Of a stretch of DNA of 64,000 nucleotides, positions 44,756-53,072 are shown piece by piece. Below the pieces are notes generated by a model, which was not told where the DNA came from, searched no databases, and saw nothing but the letters and a program-made list of their open reading frames with translations. The stretch covers positions 124,001 to 188,000 of the forward strand of contig NZ_FTNR01000006.1 of NCBI RefSeq assembly GCF_900156475.1, in the 5' to 3' direction. The stretch comes from Natronorubrum thiooxidans (GTDB taxonomy: Archaea > Halobacteriota > Halobacteria > Halobacteriales > Natrialbaceae). Position numbers and translations under genes: made by a program. Positions within the stretch are counted from its first letter, which is position 1. Each line of letters begins with the position of its first letter.

Positions 44756-46054
44756 ATGTACGACGGCATCAAGGGCTTTCGTGATTTCTACCCCGGTGAG
44801 ATGGCCGCCAGGCGGGCGACCATCGACACCTTAGAGGACACTGCCCGCAGCTACGGCTTCCGTGAGATCGGTACGCCCGCACTCGAGCGCGCGGAGATGT
44901 GGACCGACAAGAGCGGCGATGACATCGTCGATGAACTCTATTCTTTCGAGGATCAGGGCGGCCGCCACGTGACGCTCACCCCGGAGCTGACGCCGACGGT
45001 CGCACGGATGGTCGTCGCCAAACAACAGGCGCTCTCGAAGCCGATCAAGTGGTTCTCGACGCGGCCGTTCTGGCGCTACGAGCAGGTCCAGCAGGGCCGC
45101 CAGCGCGAGTTCTACCAGACCAACGTCGACATCTTCGGCTCCGAGGAACCCGAGGCCGACGCCGAGATCCTCGCCTGGGCCGCCGACGCACTGACCGGGC
45201 TGGGACTGACCGGCGAGCACTTCGAGTTCCGCATCTCCCACCGCGATATTCTGGGTGGCGTCCTCGAGAGCTACGAGGCCGACGTCGACACCGAGGCGGC
45301 GATTCGGGCCGTCGACAAGTCCGATAAGCTCTCACAGGTCGAGTACCACGACCTGCTGATCGGCGCCGGCCTGACGGCAGATCAGGCCGCCGAGTTTGGT
45401 GACCTCATCGCCGGCGGCAACCTCGAGGCAGTCAAGTCGTTTGCCGACACCGAACGCGTCGACGACGCCGTCGAGAACCTCCAGAACGTCCTCGACGCCG
45501 CCGACGATTTCGGCGCGCGTGAGTACTGTACGATCTCGCTCGAGACCGCGCGCGGTCTCGATTACTACACCGGCGTCGTCTTCGAGTGTTTCGACTCCGC
45601 AGGTGAGGTCTCGCGGTCGATCTTCGGCGGTGGCCGCTACGACGACCTCATCGAAGGCTTCGGCGGCCAGCCGACACCCGCGGTCGGCGTTGCACCGGGT
45701 CACGCAACGCTGCCCCTCCTGATGCAGCGCGCGGGCGTCTGGCCCGAGGAGGAAGTGACGACGGACTACTACGTCCTCCAGATCGGCGACACGCGATCCG
45801 AGGCGGCCCGGGTCGTCCGCGACCTCCGCGACCGTGGCCACATCGTCGAAACCGACGTCGCGGGCCGCTCCTTCGGCGCGCAACTGAACTACGCCGACTC
45901 GATCAACGCCGAGACGGTCGTTATCGTTGGCGAACAGGACCTCGAGAACGACGAAGTAACGATCAAGGATATGGAATCGGGCGACCAGACGCAGGTTCCA
46001 GTTGACTCGTTCCCCGGCGACCACGAGCGGCCGACGTTCGACGACCTCGCGTAA
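44756..46054 (+). CDS. hisS: histidyl-tRNA synthetase
   Basis: A 432-aa class II HisRS. MYDGIKGFRDFYPGEMAARR is the usual archaeal N-terminus, TPELTPTVARMVV motif 2 flank, RPFWRYEQVQQGRQREFYQ the ATP-site region, ETARGLDYYTGVVFECF the His-specific loop, GGRYDDLIEGFGG motif 3, and the C-terminal ~100 residues the anticodon-binding domain. Start chosen from TATA spacing and homology. Confidence 0.95.
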   Translation: MYDGIKGFRDFYPGEMAARRATIDTLEDTARSYGFREIGTPALERAEMWTDKSGDDIVDELYSFEDQGGRHVTLTPELTPTVARMVVAKQQALSKPIKWFSTRPFWRYEQVQQGRQREFYQTNVDIFGSEEPEADAEILAWAADALTGLGLTGEHFEFRISHRDILGGVLESYEADVDTEAAIRAVDKSDKLSQVEYHDLLIGAGLTADQAAEFGDLIAGGNLEAVKSFADTERVDDAVENLQNVLDAADDFGAREYCTISLETARGLDYYTGVVFECFDSAGEVSRSIFGGGRYDDLIEGFGGQPTPAVGVAPGHATLPLLMQRAGVWPEEEVTTDYYVLQIGDTRSEAARVVRDLRDRGHIVETDVAGRSFGAQLNYADSINAETVVIVGEQDLENDEVTIKDMESGDQTQVPVDSFPGDHERPTFDDLA

Positions 46055-46128
46055 GGACTCTCCGTTTCATAGCCTCGAGCGACCCGTTATGGGCAAAGAC
46101 GTTTCCCCGTCCTTGGGCTACGTCGCCT

Positions 46129-46938
46129 ATGACTGACCGAGGAGAGACGGTCGAGTCGTTCCCGATCCAGCGCCGTGGGACCGTCGATTACATGCAGGCG
46201 GCCGGCAGACGGAGCGTCGTCCACGGGCTCGTCGAGTTCGACGTTACCGACGTGCGGCGCCGCATCCGGAACGGCGAAACCGAGCGTGGAGAGCAACTTT
46301 CGTTCACGGCGTTTCTCGTATACTGTCTGGCGCAAGCCCTCGAGGACCACCCAACGCTCCAGTCGTATCGCGACTGGCGGGGACGAATTGTTCGGTTCGA
46401 CGACGTCGACGTGATGGTCATCGTCGAAACGCAGGTCGACGGCGTGCAAACCGGCGTCCCACACGTTATCAGGGCGGCGAATCGGCGGTCGTTACGATCG
46501 ATCCACAACGAGATTCGTGCCGCCCAGCGCGACCCCAACGAGGGACGACAACCCAAATTGGCGTCGCTGGGCCTTCGACTCCCAGCACCCGTTCGACGGC
46601 TGTTCTGGCGGCTGCCCCAGTACTTTCCGCGACGCTGGAAACGGATTGCGGGCACTGTCGCCGTAACGTCCATCGGGATGTTCGGCACGGGCGGTGGCTG
46701 GGGGATCAGTCCGACGAACTACTCGCTGCAGCTGACAGTCGGTGGCATCGAACGAAAACCGGGCATCGTCGACGGCAACATCGAACCCCGCGAGTACCTC
46801 AATCTCACGGTGACGGTCGACCACGACGTCGTCGACGGTGCGCCGGCCGCGCGGTTCGTCCAACGGTTGAAAGAACTCGTCGAAGACGGTCGAGGGATCG
46901 AGACGGCGCTCGAGTCGCAGCCATCAGGACACGACTGA
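46129..46938 (+). CDS. stand-alone E2-type acyltransferase catalytic domain
   Basis: A 269-aa 2-oxoacid dehydrogenase E2-like (CAT-fold) acyltransferase. VTVDHDVVDGAPAARFV contains His232...Asp236-Gly, the HxxxDG active site. FSLIST-type segments are visible (EQLSFTAFLVYCLAQALEDH, DGVQTGVPHVIRAANRRS, GTVAVTSIGMFG). It has no lipoyl or peripheral-subunit domain, so it cannot be a normal E2 core on its own. Probably a CoA-dependent acyltransferase of unknown substrate. Immediately upstream of the sulfatase. Confidence 0.82.
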   Translation: MTDRGETVESFPIQRRGTVDYMQAAGRRSVVHGLVEFDVTDVRRRIRNGETERGEQLSFTAFLVYCLAQALEDHPTLQSYRDWRGRIVRFDDVDVMVIVETQVDGVQTGVPHVIRAANRRSLRSIHNEIRAAQRDPNEGRQPKLASLGLRLPAPVRRLFWRLPQYFPRRWKRIAGTVAVTSIGMFGTGGGWGISPTNYSLQLTVGGIERKPGIVDGNIEPREYLNLTVTVDHDVVDGAPAARFVQRLKELVEDGRGIETALESQPSGHD

Positions 46939-46970
46939 CCGTTCGCGTCGAATCCAGACCAGGCCCCAAC

Positions 46971-46978
46971 ATTAACTA
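46971..46978 (+). promoter_or_regulatory. TATA box of the sulfatase gene
   Basis: attaacta centred about 26 nt before ATG 47001, fitting a leaderless transcript and supporting ATG 47001 over the TTG at 46998. Confidence 0.55.
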
Positions 46979-47000
46979 CACTCTTGGTGTACGACCCTTG

Positions 47001-48479
47001 ATGGTCGACGCCGATCGCCCGAACGTCCTCTTTGTCCTTACCGATCAGGAGCGATACGACTGCAGCGCACCCGAGGGATCGCCCGTCGAGACGCCGACGA
47101 TGGATCGGCTCTCGAGCGAGGGCATGCGCTTTACACACGCGTTCACGCCGATCAGTATCTGTACGAGCGCTCGCGCATCGTTGCTGACCGGCCGGTATCC
47201 CCATAGTCACGGGATGTTGAACAACAGCCACGAGGCCGACTCGATTCAGCCGAACCTGCCGTCCGAGCATCCCACGTTTTCCGAACAGTTGGCCGAACAC
47301 GGCTACAATCTGAGCTACGTTGGCAAATGGCACGTCGGCCGCGACCAGACGCCCGAGGAGTTCGGCTTCTCGTATCTCGGCGGCAGCGACACCCACCACG
47401 ACGACATCGACGACGCGTTCCGCGAGTATCGCCGCGAGCGCGGGGAACCGATCAAAGCGGTCGAACTCGAGGACGAGATCTACACGGGGACGAACCCCCG
47501 AGACAGCACTACGGGGACGTTCGTCGCAGCGAAAACGCCGATCGACGTCGAAGAGACCCGTGCGTGGTTTCTCGCCGAGAAAACGATCGAGGCGATCGAC
47601 GCCCACGCCGAGCGCGACCGGGACGGACCGTTTTTCCACCGAGCCGATTTCTACGGGCCACACCACCCCTACGTCGTCCCCGAGCCGTACGCCTCGATGT
47701 ACGATCCCGACGAGATCGAGCGGCCCGAAAGCTACGCCGAGACCTACGATGGGAAACCACGGGTGCAGGAGAACTACCTTCATTATCGCGGCGTTGATGG
47801 CTTCGACTGGGAACTCTGGGCCGAAGCCATCGCGAAGTACTGGGGCTTCGTGACAATGCTCGACGACCAACTCGAGCGCGTGCTCGAGGCGCTCGAGCGC
47901 CACGGCCTCGCCGAGGAGACGGTCGTCGTCCACGCCTCGGACCACGGCGATTTCGCCGGCGGCCACCGCCAGTTCAACAAGGGGCCGTTGATGTACGACG
48001 ACACCTATCGAATTCCACTGCAGGTTCGCTGGCCCGGCGTTACCGACCCGGGAGCGGTCTGTGATGCCCCTGTTCATCTCCACAACCTCGCGGCGACGTT
48101 CCTCGAAATCGGCGACGTCGCGGTCCCGGACGCCTTCGACGCTCGGAGCATCGTTCCCTTGCTCGAGTCCGGCGGAAATCCGAACGACGTGTCGCTGGAG
48201 TGGCCCGACTCCACGTTCGCCCAGTACCACGGCGACGAGTTCGGCCTCTACACCCAGCGAATGGTCCGCACGAAGCGATACAAGTACGTCTACAACGGGC
48301 CGGATATCGACGAACTGTACGACCTCGAGGCCGATCCCGCCGAACTCCAGAACCTGATCGACCACCCCGAGTACGGAGAGGTTCGCAGCGAGATGCGGGA
48401 GCGATTGATCGAGTGGATGGAGGAGACGGACGACCCGAATCAGGGCTGGGTGCCGGACGTGCTCAGAGACGCGTCGTAA
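47001..48479 (+). CDS. sulfatase family hydrolase
   Basis: A 492-aa alkaline-phosphatase-fold sulfatase. Metal motifs VLFVLTDQERYD and HASDHGDFAGGH (metal Asp-His) are present. The sulfatase signature reads CTSARASLLTGR (Cys54), where the canonical CxPxR core has Ser in place of Pro. Maturation to formylglycine needs an FGE or anaerobic enzyme, none of which is visible here. No signal peptide, so probably cytosolic. GKWHVGRDQTPEEFGF is typical of arylsulfatase-like proteins. Substrate unknown. Confidence 0.86.
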   Translation: MVDADRPNVLFVLTDQERYDCSAPEGSPVETPTMDRLSSEGMRFTHAFTPISICTSARASLLTGRYPHSHGMLNNSHEADSIQPNLPSEHPTFSEQLAEHGYNLSYVGKWHVGRDQTPEEFGFSYLGGSDTHHDDIDDAFREYRRERGEPIKAVELEDEIYTGTNPRDSTTGTFVAAKTPIDVEETRAWFLAEKTIEAIDAHAERDRDGPFFHRADFYGPHHPYVVPEPYASMYDPDEIERPESYAETYDGKPRVQENYLHYRGVDGFDWELWAEAIAKYWGFVTMLDDQLERVLEALERHGLAEETVVVHASDHGDFAGGHRQFNKGPLMYDDTYRIPLQVRWPGVTDPGAVCDAPVHLHNLAATFLEIGDVAVPDAFDARSIVPLLESGGNPNDVSLEWPDSTFAQYHGDEFGLYTQRMVRTKRYKYVYNGPDIDELYDLEADPAELQNLIDHPEYGEVRSEMRERLIEWMEETDDPNQGWVPDVLRDAS

Positions 48480-48526
48480 CGACGCCCGAACAACTGGCAG
48501 TCCACGTCGATCACTGACTGTCCACG

Positions 48527-48641
48527 TGCGGTGGCGCGCGCTGTCGACGAACCCGAACTCGGTGAGTGTGCGTCGACGACGTCGTGTGAGGGGCGAGTGA
48601 GTGAACGACGTGAACGAGCGAGTCGGCTGGGGAGGCTGTGG
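48527..48641 (+). repeat. dispersed ~115-bp intergenic repeat, copy 1
   Basis: Starts gcggtggcgcgcgctgtcga, ends ctggggaggctgtgg, with gtgtgcgtcgacgacg and gtgaacgacgtgaacgagcg between. The reverse complement of 50295-50407 aligns to it nearly end to end with scattered mismatches. It faces copy 2 across the JAMM/btuF operon. Confidence 0.7.
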
Positions 48642-48674
48642 CGCTCATCATTGCCAGCGCGAGTGTGTTTTCGT

Positions 48675-48736
48675 CTGTCTCAGCTCACACAAAGATGCGC
48701 GAGCGACCACTATCGCTCCAACCACACCTGAGACAG
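48675..48736. repeat. inverted repeat at convergent gene ends (possible terminator)
   Basis: ctgtctcag (48675-48683) pairs perfectly with ctgagacag (48728-48736), and inside gagcga (48701-48706) pairs with tcgctc (48713-48718). It lies between the dispersed repeat and the stop of the JAMM gene. Confidence 0.6.
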
Positions 48737-48740
48737 CCAC

Positions 48741-49175
48741 TCACTCGAGAACGAGACGCTCTCGTTCGAACCGACCCGCATCCTCGTCCTCCCGCCAGCG
48801 CCACGAGCCGACCTCGCGTGGCTCGAGCGAGACGATCAGATACGAGCGATCCGGCCAGGTCGCCTGTGCGACGTCGGTCTCGCTCGGCCGCGGTGGGCCG
48901 CGGGGATGGGAGTGATAGAAGCCGACGATTTCCTCGCCGCGCTCTTCGAGGCGATCGAAGAGCTCGAGTTGGGCCTCCGGATTGATCCGGTAGCGCGTCC
49001 GTGGCGTCTCGGCGACGTTGTCGGCGGGGTACTGCGAGCGAACGCGACTTCGCCCGTCGGGGTCGTATTCGCCGCCGAAGACTCCACAGATCTCTTCGGG
49101 GCGACCGTCGCGAGCACGCTCGAGGATCACGTCACGGATCGCGGTCGGAACGACGAGTTCGGGATCGGGCGTCAT
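48741..49175 (-). CDS. JAMM/MPN metalloprotease (HvJAMM1-like desampylase)
   Basis: A 144-aa Mov34/JAB domain. The JAMM zinc site is intact: Glu in EEICG (28/29), HSHPRGPPRPSETD with His88, His90, Ser98 and Asp101. The spacing is like the characterised haloarchaeal desampylase HvJAMM1 (from memory), which removes SAMP (ubiquitin-like) modifiers from proteins. It is a compact single-domain protein. The start is MTPDPELVV, 7 bp after the cobalamin-binding gene, so the two are an operon bracketed by inverted repeats. Confidence 0.87.
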   Translation of the reverse strand: MTPDPELVVPTAIRDVILERARDGRPEEICGVFGGEYDPDGRSRVRSQYPADNVAETPRTRYRINPEAQLELFDRLEERGEEIVGFYHSHPRGPPRPSETDVAQATWPDRSYLIVSLEPREVGSWRWREDEDAGRFERERLVLE

Positions 49176-49182
49176 CAGCTGG

Positions 49183-50133
49183 TTAGGCGTCCGCCTCGAG
49201 TCGCGCCGAAAGCGTCTCGAACGGAACCGCGATCTCCGAAAGCGGTTCCGGCGGCGTCTCGTCGTCGAACAGATCGGGCTGGACGATCGAGGCCAGCGCC
49301 TCGAGGGTGTCGACCAGTCGCGGGCCGGGCCGATTGAGGTAGTGGTCGCCGTCCATCGCCCAGACGCGCCCGTTCTGGACTGCAGTAAGCTCGTCCCAGC
49401 CCTCACGCTCGGTGAGATCCGCCGCGTTGGCAGCGATCTGCTCGAGGCCAAAGCCACAGGGGGCGACGATCACGAGTTCGGGATCGTACGCACGAATCTC
49501 GTCCCACTCGCGGGGCCGCGAGCGCTCGCCGGCGTCGGCCAGCCCGTACGTGCCGCCGGCCCACTCGACGAGGTCGGCCGTCCAGTGGCCCGCGATCATG
49601 GCGGGGTCGGTCCAGTCGAAGATGGCGACCCGTGGCCGTTCGTTGGGGTCGAGGTCAGCAGTTTGGGTCCGAATCGCGTCGATTCGGGACTCGAGGGCGG
49701 CCCGGACCTCGCGGGCGCGTTCCTCGCGACCCGTCGCGTGGCCGACTCGCTCGAGGTCGTCGAGGACGTCGCCGACGCTGTGAGGGTCGGTCGTCAGGAT
49801 CTCTGGGTCGGAATCGAGGGTGTCGACGGCCTCGGTGACGACCGTCTCGTCGACCGCACAGACGTCACACATCCCCTGCGTGACGATTAGCTCCGGCTCG
49901 AGCTCTGCGAGCAGGTCGGTGTCAACGTCGTAGACGCCCCCGTCGTCGGCGGTCTCGAGCACCTGACTGTCGATGTCGGCACTCGAGCCGTCGGTGTCGA
50001 TTCTCGAGGCCGTAACCGACGGGAGTGTTTCGACACCGGGTGGGTGGTCGCATTCGTGGGAGACGGCCGCCGGTTCGAGATCGAGGGCGGCGACGGTTTC
50101 GGTCGCCGAGGGAAGCATCGTAACGATTCGCAT
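49183..50133 (-). CDS. cobalamin-binding (BtuF-like) protein without signal peptide
   Basis: A 316-aa periplasmic-binding-fold protein of the BtuF/COG0614 class. MRIVTMLPSATETVAAL, ELIVTQGMCDVCAVDETVV, RVAIFDWTDPAMIAGHWTADLVEWAGG and YDPELVIVAPCGFGLEQIAAN are the ligand-lobe segments. The Cys in the CDVC region is unusual for the family. No signal peptide or lipobox is visible even in the 16-residue longer frame, so it is probably cytosolic and perhaps a corrinoid-handling protein rather than an ABC receptor. Followed by JAMM. Confidence 0.82.
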   Translation of the reverse strand: MRIVTMLPSATETVAALDLEPAAVSHECDHPPGVETLPSVTASRIDTDGSSADIDSQVLETADDGGVYDVDTDLLAELEPELIVTQGMCDVCAVDETVVTEAVDTLDSDPEILTTDPHSVGDVLDDLERVGHATGREERAREVRAALESRIDAIRTQTADLDPNERPRVAIFDWTDPAMIAGHWTADLVEWAGGTYGLADAGERSRPREWDEIRAYDPELVIVAPCGFGLEQIAANAADLTEREGWDELTAVQNGRVWAMDGDHYLNRPGPRLVDTLEALASIVQPDLFDDETPPEPLSEIAVPFETLSARLEADA

Positions 50134-50443
50134 GGAGGATCGTAGGGAGCGGACGGGCAAAAACAGCCGGCTCGAGGTCACCCTCGAGTCGGGCTGATCG
50201 AGCTGAGAACGACTAATGAGGACTCGACTTCGAGTTCAAGTGACAGATTCGAATGACGAAGTCAAGCGAACTGCTCAGACTGCACCACCGATTTCCACGG
50301 CCTCCCCAGTCGATTCGTTCACTCTCGTCGGTCGTTCACTTACCCCACGCGGTGTCGTCGACACACTTTCGTGGCGCTCGAGCGCGTCGACAGCGCGCGC
50401 CGCCTACATGGAGTGTCTCGAGCGAAAGAACGCCGAAACGCGG
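50134..50443. other. gene-poor spacer containing dispersed repeat copy 2
   Basis: 310 bp without a convincing gene. About 113 bp (50295-50407) are the second copy of the dispersed repeat. The rest carries short uncorrelated frames only. Confidence 0.6.
50295..50407 (-). repeat. dispersed intergenic repeat, copy 2 (inverted)
   Basis: Its reverse complement begins with gcggcgcgcgctgtcgac and ends with ctggggaggccgtgg, matching copy 1 at 48527-48641 along its length, including gtgtcgacgac and gtgaacgac in order. The outer (ggcgcgcgctg) ends point away from, and the ggggaggc ends toward, the JAMM/btuF pair. Confidence 0.7.
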
Positions 50444-51112
50444 CTACTGGAATTTGACGCCGACGTCGTGGAGATCGGCGTTGTGTTTGGCGATGTTGAT
50501 CACCAGCGGCGTGACGCTTTCGACCTCGGCGGCGTTGGCCAGCGGGCCGACATCGAGTGCGCGCAGGCCTTCGATTTCGTTCGCAAGGTTGCGGACGGTC
50601 TCCTTTGCGTCGTCGTCGTTTGCGACCAGCAGGGTGTCGAGGTCGAGGTCGGTGTCGAGGTCCGCAAGCGCGTCGGCCGCGAGGTTGTGGAACGCGCCGA
50701 CGACGGGTACCTCATCGGGCGCTCGCTCGGCGACGAGTTCGGTGACGCTGCCGGTTCCCGGCGGGTGGTAGTGGAGGCCATCTTCGTCGCCTTTCATCCC
50801 GACCGCGGGGGTGACCAGGATCGTCTCCTCGTCGAGACGGTCTTCAACGGCCTCGATCGTGTCGCCGACGTGGTACGGCGGGACGCTGAGGACGACGATG
50901 TCGGATCGATCGGCCGCCATCTCGTTGGCAAAGCCCTTGATGTTCGCGTCGACGCCGCGGCCCTCGAGTTCGGCCTCGTAGTCGTCGACTGCCTCGCGTG
51001 CCTTTTCGGGGTCTCGAGAGCCGATAAGGACCTCGTGGTCCGTATCGCGCGCAAAACGCAGGGCCAGTCCCTGTCCGATGTCGCCGGTTCCGCCGAGTAA
51101 TGCGATTCGCAT
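50444..51112 (-). CDS. npdG: F420H2:NADP+ oxidoreductase (NpdG-like)
   Basis: A 222-aa Rossmann protein of the NADPH-dependent F420 reductase family. MRIALLGGTGDIGQGLALRF binds NADP, HEVLIGSRDPEKA is the adenosine-phosphate recognition segment, and VVLSVPPYHVGDTIEAV, PAVGMKGDEDGLHYHPPG and VVGAFHNLAADALADL line the active site. It moves hydride between F420 and NADP, linking the F420-dependent enzymes near 8.4 kb with NADP. The start MRIALLGG is at the conserved position. Confidence 0.9.
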   Translation of the reverse strand: MRIALLGGTGDIGQGLALRFARDTDHEVLIGSRDPEKAREAVDDYEAELEGRGVDANIKGFANEMAADRSDIVVLSVPPYHVGDTIEAVEDRLDEETILVTPAVGMKGDEDGLHYHPPGTGSVTELVAERAPDEVPVVGAFHNLAADALADLDTDLDLDTLLVANDDDAKETVRNLANEIEGLRALDVGPLANAAEVESVTPLVINIAKHNADLHDVGVKFQ

Positions 51113-51237
51113 GTCAGACACTCGGGACGGCAGCCGAATAAAAGGGATGGAGCGCGGCCGATCTCGCCGGGTTCTCGAGAGCGGACACACCGACCCAGTC
51201 GCGGCGGTCACAGCTCGAGAGCAAGTGTCTCTGTCTG

Positions 51238-51522
51238 TCAACCGCTGACTGAGGGGAGCAACTCGAGTGCTGTCGCAGCGATCACGAAGCCAAGCGCGAT
51301 TGCGCCACCGCCGAGGACAGTCCCGGTCGTCGACGACGTGGTAAAAAGCGCCTGTGCACCCACAGCCACGAAAAGGAGGGCAAACCCGAGGAGGGAGACG
51401 GTACCGAGGATGTCGAGGAGGGCATCTTTGACAGCGGTTCGGACAGTCGTATAGAGTTCGTCCTGATCGAACCCGACAGTCGCGCCACCGTCCGTTTTCG
51501 GTTCAGGGTCCGAATCGGTCAT
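51238..51522 (-). CDS. small two-helix membrane protein
   Basis: A 94-aa protein. An acidic soluble start (1-30) is followed by two hydrophobic helices (about 40-58 and 68-88). Not recognised. Upstream is the gene at 51580 on the same strand. Confidence 0.6.
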   Translation of the reverse strand: MTDSDPEPKTDGGATVGFDQDELYTTVRTAVKDALLDILGTVSLLGFALLFVAVGAQALFTTSSTTGTVLGGGAIALGFVIAATALELLPSVSG

Positions 51523-51579
51523 CAGTTAATTCGTTCTGAACATGTTGTAATAAAACCATCAGAAGGAACACGAAACGGA

Positions 51580-51837
51580 CTACGGCGCGTCCTCCTCTTC
51601 CGGATTCATCGCCGCACCCAACTCGCTGTCGTAGGCGTCGCGGTTCCTGACCTCGCGAATCCGCTGCTCGAGCGTCGTCGCGAGTTCCCGTCGACGAGCT
51701 TCGTCGACGGCTGGCTCTCCTTCGAGGGCCGCAAGGTTCTGACGGGCCGTCCGTAACTCGTCGACGGCAGCCTCGGTCTCGAGGTCAATCGCGCGGTCGA
51801 GACTGTGTTGGACGTCTGCGAGCGTGGTCTCGGGCAT
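51580..51837 (-). CDS. small helical protein of unknown function
   Basis: An 85-aa predicted all-helical acidic protein (MPETTLADVQHSLDRAIDLE). Helix pairs resemble a helical hairpin with no known motif. The start Met is at the natural N-terminus; a longer frame overlaps the neighbouring Tat gene's region. Function unknown. Confidence 0.6.
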   Translation of the reverse strand: MPETTLADVQHSLDRAIDLETEAAVDELRTARQNLAALEGEPAVDEARRRELATTLEQRIREVRNRDAYDSELGAAMNPEEEDAP

Positions 51838-51906
51838 GGAACGAGCTTCGAGCGCGAGCGTCGTGAAGGCTGGGCCGTCAGTCGTCGGGTGCGACACCGT
51901 TGGCCG

Positions 51907-52896
51907 TCAGTTCCGTTCTCGCCACATCCCCGTCGCCGTCACGCGGTCGTCCTCGATATCGAGCGAGCGCTCGTCCGCCGAGGCACCGAGGACGGCCTCG
52001 AGTGTCGCCTCATCGAGATCGTCGATGACCGCTGCGAACTCACCGGTGGAGGTCTCTTCGTCCTCGACAGTAAGCGACGAGACGATGCTCTCAGCATCCT
52101 CGAGTCCGTCGAACGCGAAATCGACGACCCCATCGCCGTCGCCGTACTGCCCGACGATGACGTCGCCGTCGCCAGCGCGCTCGAGGGTCCACGCGAACGC
52201 CTCGGACGCATCCGTCATCCGGTCGGCAGTTCCCGTCGACGCACCGATAGGTCGCTCGAGTCTGGTTCGTGGATCGTCAGCTGCGTTAGGGTCCTCGCCG
52301 GTAACGATCACGAGCGCCTCGTCGCCAACGGCTATCGCTGCGTCAGTGGCTTCGGAAACCGGTGTGTAGACATCGTATCCTTCGATCTCGTCAGTCCGCT
52401 CGAGTTGCCTGATGAACTCGGCTTCCGGCGCTGCCGTGATTTGGGCATCGATCTCTGCAGGGTCGATCCGGCCGGTCACGACGAATGCGTCGGTCGTCCG
52501 GAGCAGTCCCTCGATGGTCGACTCGAACGCCTCGTCGTCGAGGAGTCTGCCGAGCCTGAACTGGCCGAGCGTGAGCCCGACGAAAAGATACGTCGAGAGC
52601 GAGCCCTCCGAAACGGGTGCAATCATCGGATCCGCTTCGTACGCTGCCGGAACCGCTTCGTTAGGGTTGGCCGTCTCGAGTTCGTCCTGGACGTACTCGT
52701 CGAGAGCCGCCCAATCGACGAAGGCGAACTCGAGGCCACCGTCGTCGACCGGAAGCCACTGGCTGTACGCCGGGAGGTCGCCGTCGACCGGCTCCTGTGC
52801 AGTGACTGTGACAGTGCCCGCGATGCCGACAGGAGCCATCGCCGCCGTCGCCGTCGTGCCCGCGAGTCGCAACACGTCTCGTCGGCTTGGTGTCAT
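51907..52896 (-). CDS. Tat-exported protein of unknown function
   Basis: A 329-aa secreted protein. MTPSRRDVLRLAGTTATAAM carries a Tat RR motif followed by a hydrophobic stretch, with no lipobox Cys. The mature region has an alpha/beta repeat pattern with acidic surfaces (GYDVYTPVSEATDAAIAVGD). A similar overall layout (Tat signal, about 300 residues, two-lobed) is seen in the protein at 59813, and the two may be distant homologues. Unassigned. Confidence 0.65.
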   Translation of the reverse strand: MTPSRRDVLRLAGTTATAAMAPVGIAGTVTVTAQEPVDGDLPAYSQWLPVDDGGLEFAFVDWAALDEYVQDELETANPNEAVPAAYEADPMIAPVSEGSLSTYLFVGLTLGQFRLGRLLDDEAFESTIEGLLRTTDAFVVTGRIDPAEIDAQITAAPEAEFIRQLERTDEIEGYDVYTPVSEATDAAIAVGDEALVIVTGEDPNAADDPRTRLERPIGASTGTADRMTDASEAFAWTLERAGDGDVIVGQYGDGDGVVDFAFDGLEDAESIVSSLTVEDEETSTGEFAAVIDDLDEATLEAVLGASADERSLDIEDDRVTATGMWRERN

Positions 52897-52980
52897 GGGC
52901 AGGTACCATGTGATCGATTTCGATATAGCCCGACCCTTCGTTCATCAGGGGCTGACTGTCCGGTGGCGGCGGTTGGCGTG

Positions 52981-53070
52981 TGCTATAGTAGCCACTGAAC
53001 GTCACTGCACACCTGATCGCACGACGGCTGTGCGATCAACTGTGAATCGCTTCCGTTGTTACGATAGCGT
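52981..53070. repeat. intergenic palindromic element near ABC-2 permease end
   Basis: tgatcgcac (53014-53022) and gtgcgatca (53030-53038) form a perfect 9-bp stem with a 7-bp loop inside a longer conserved-looking stretch. The permease stop codon lies just after it, so a terminator role is possible. Only one copy is in this window. Confidence 0.6.
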
Positions 53071-53072
53071 GC

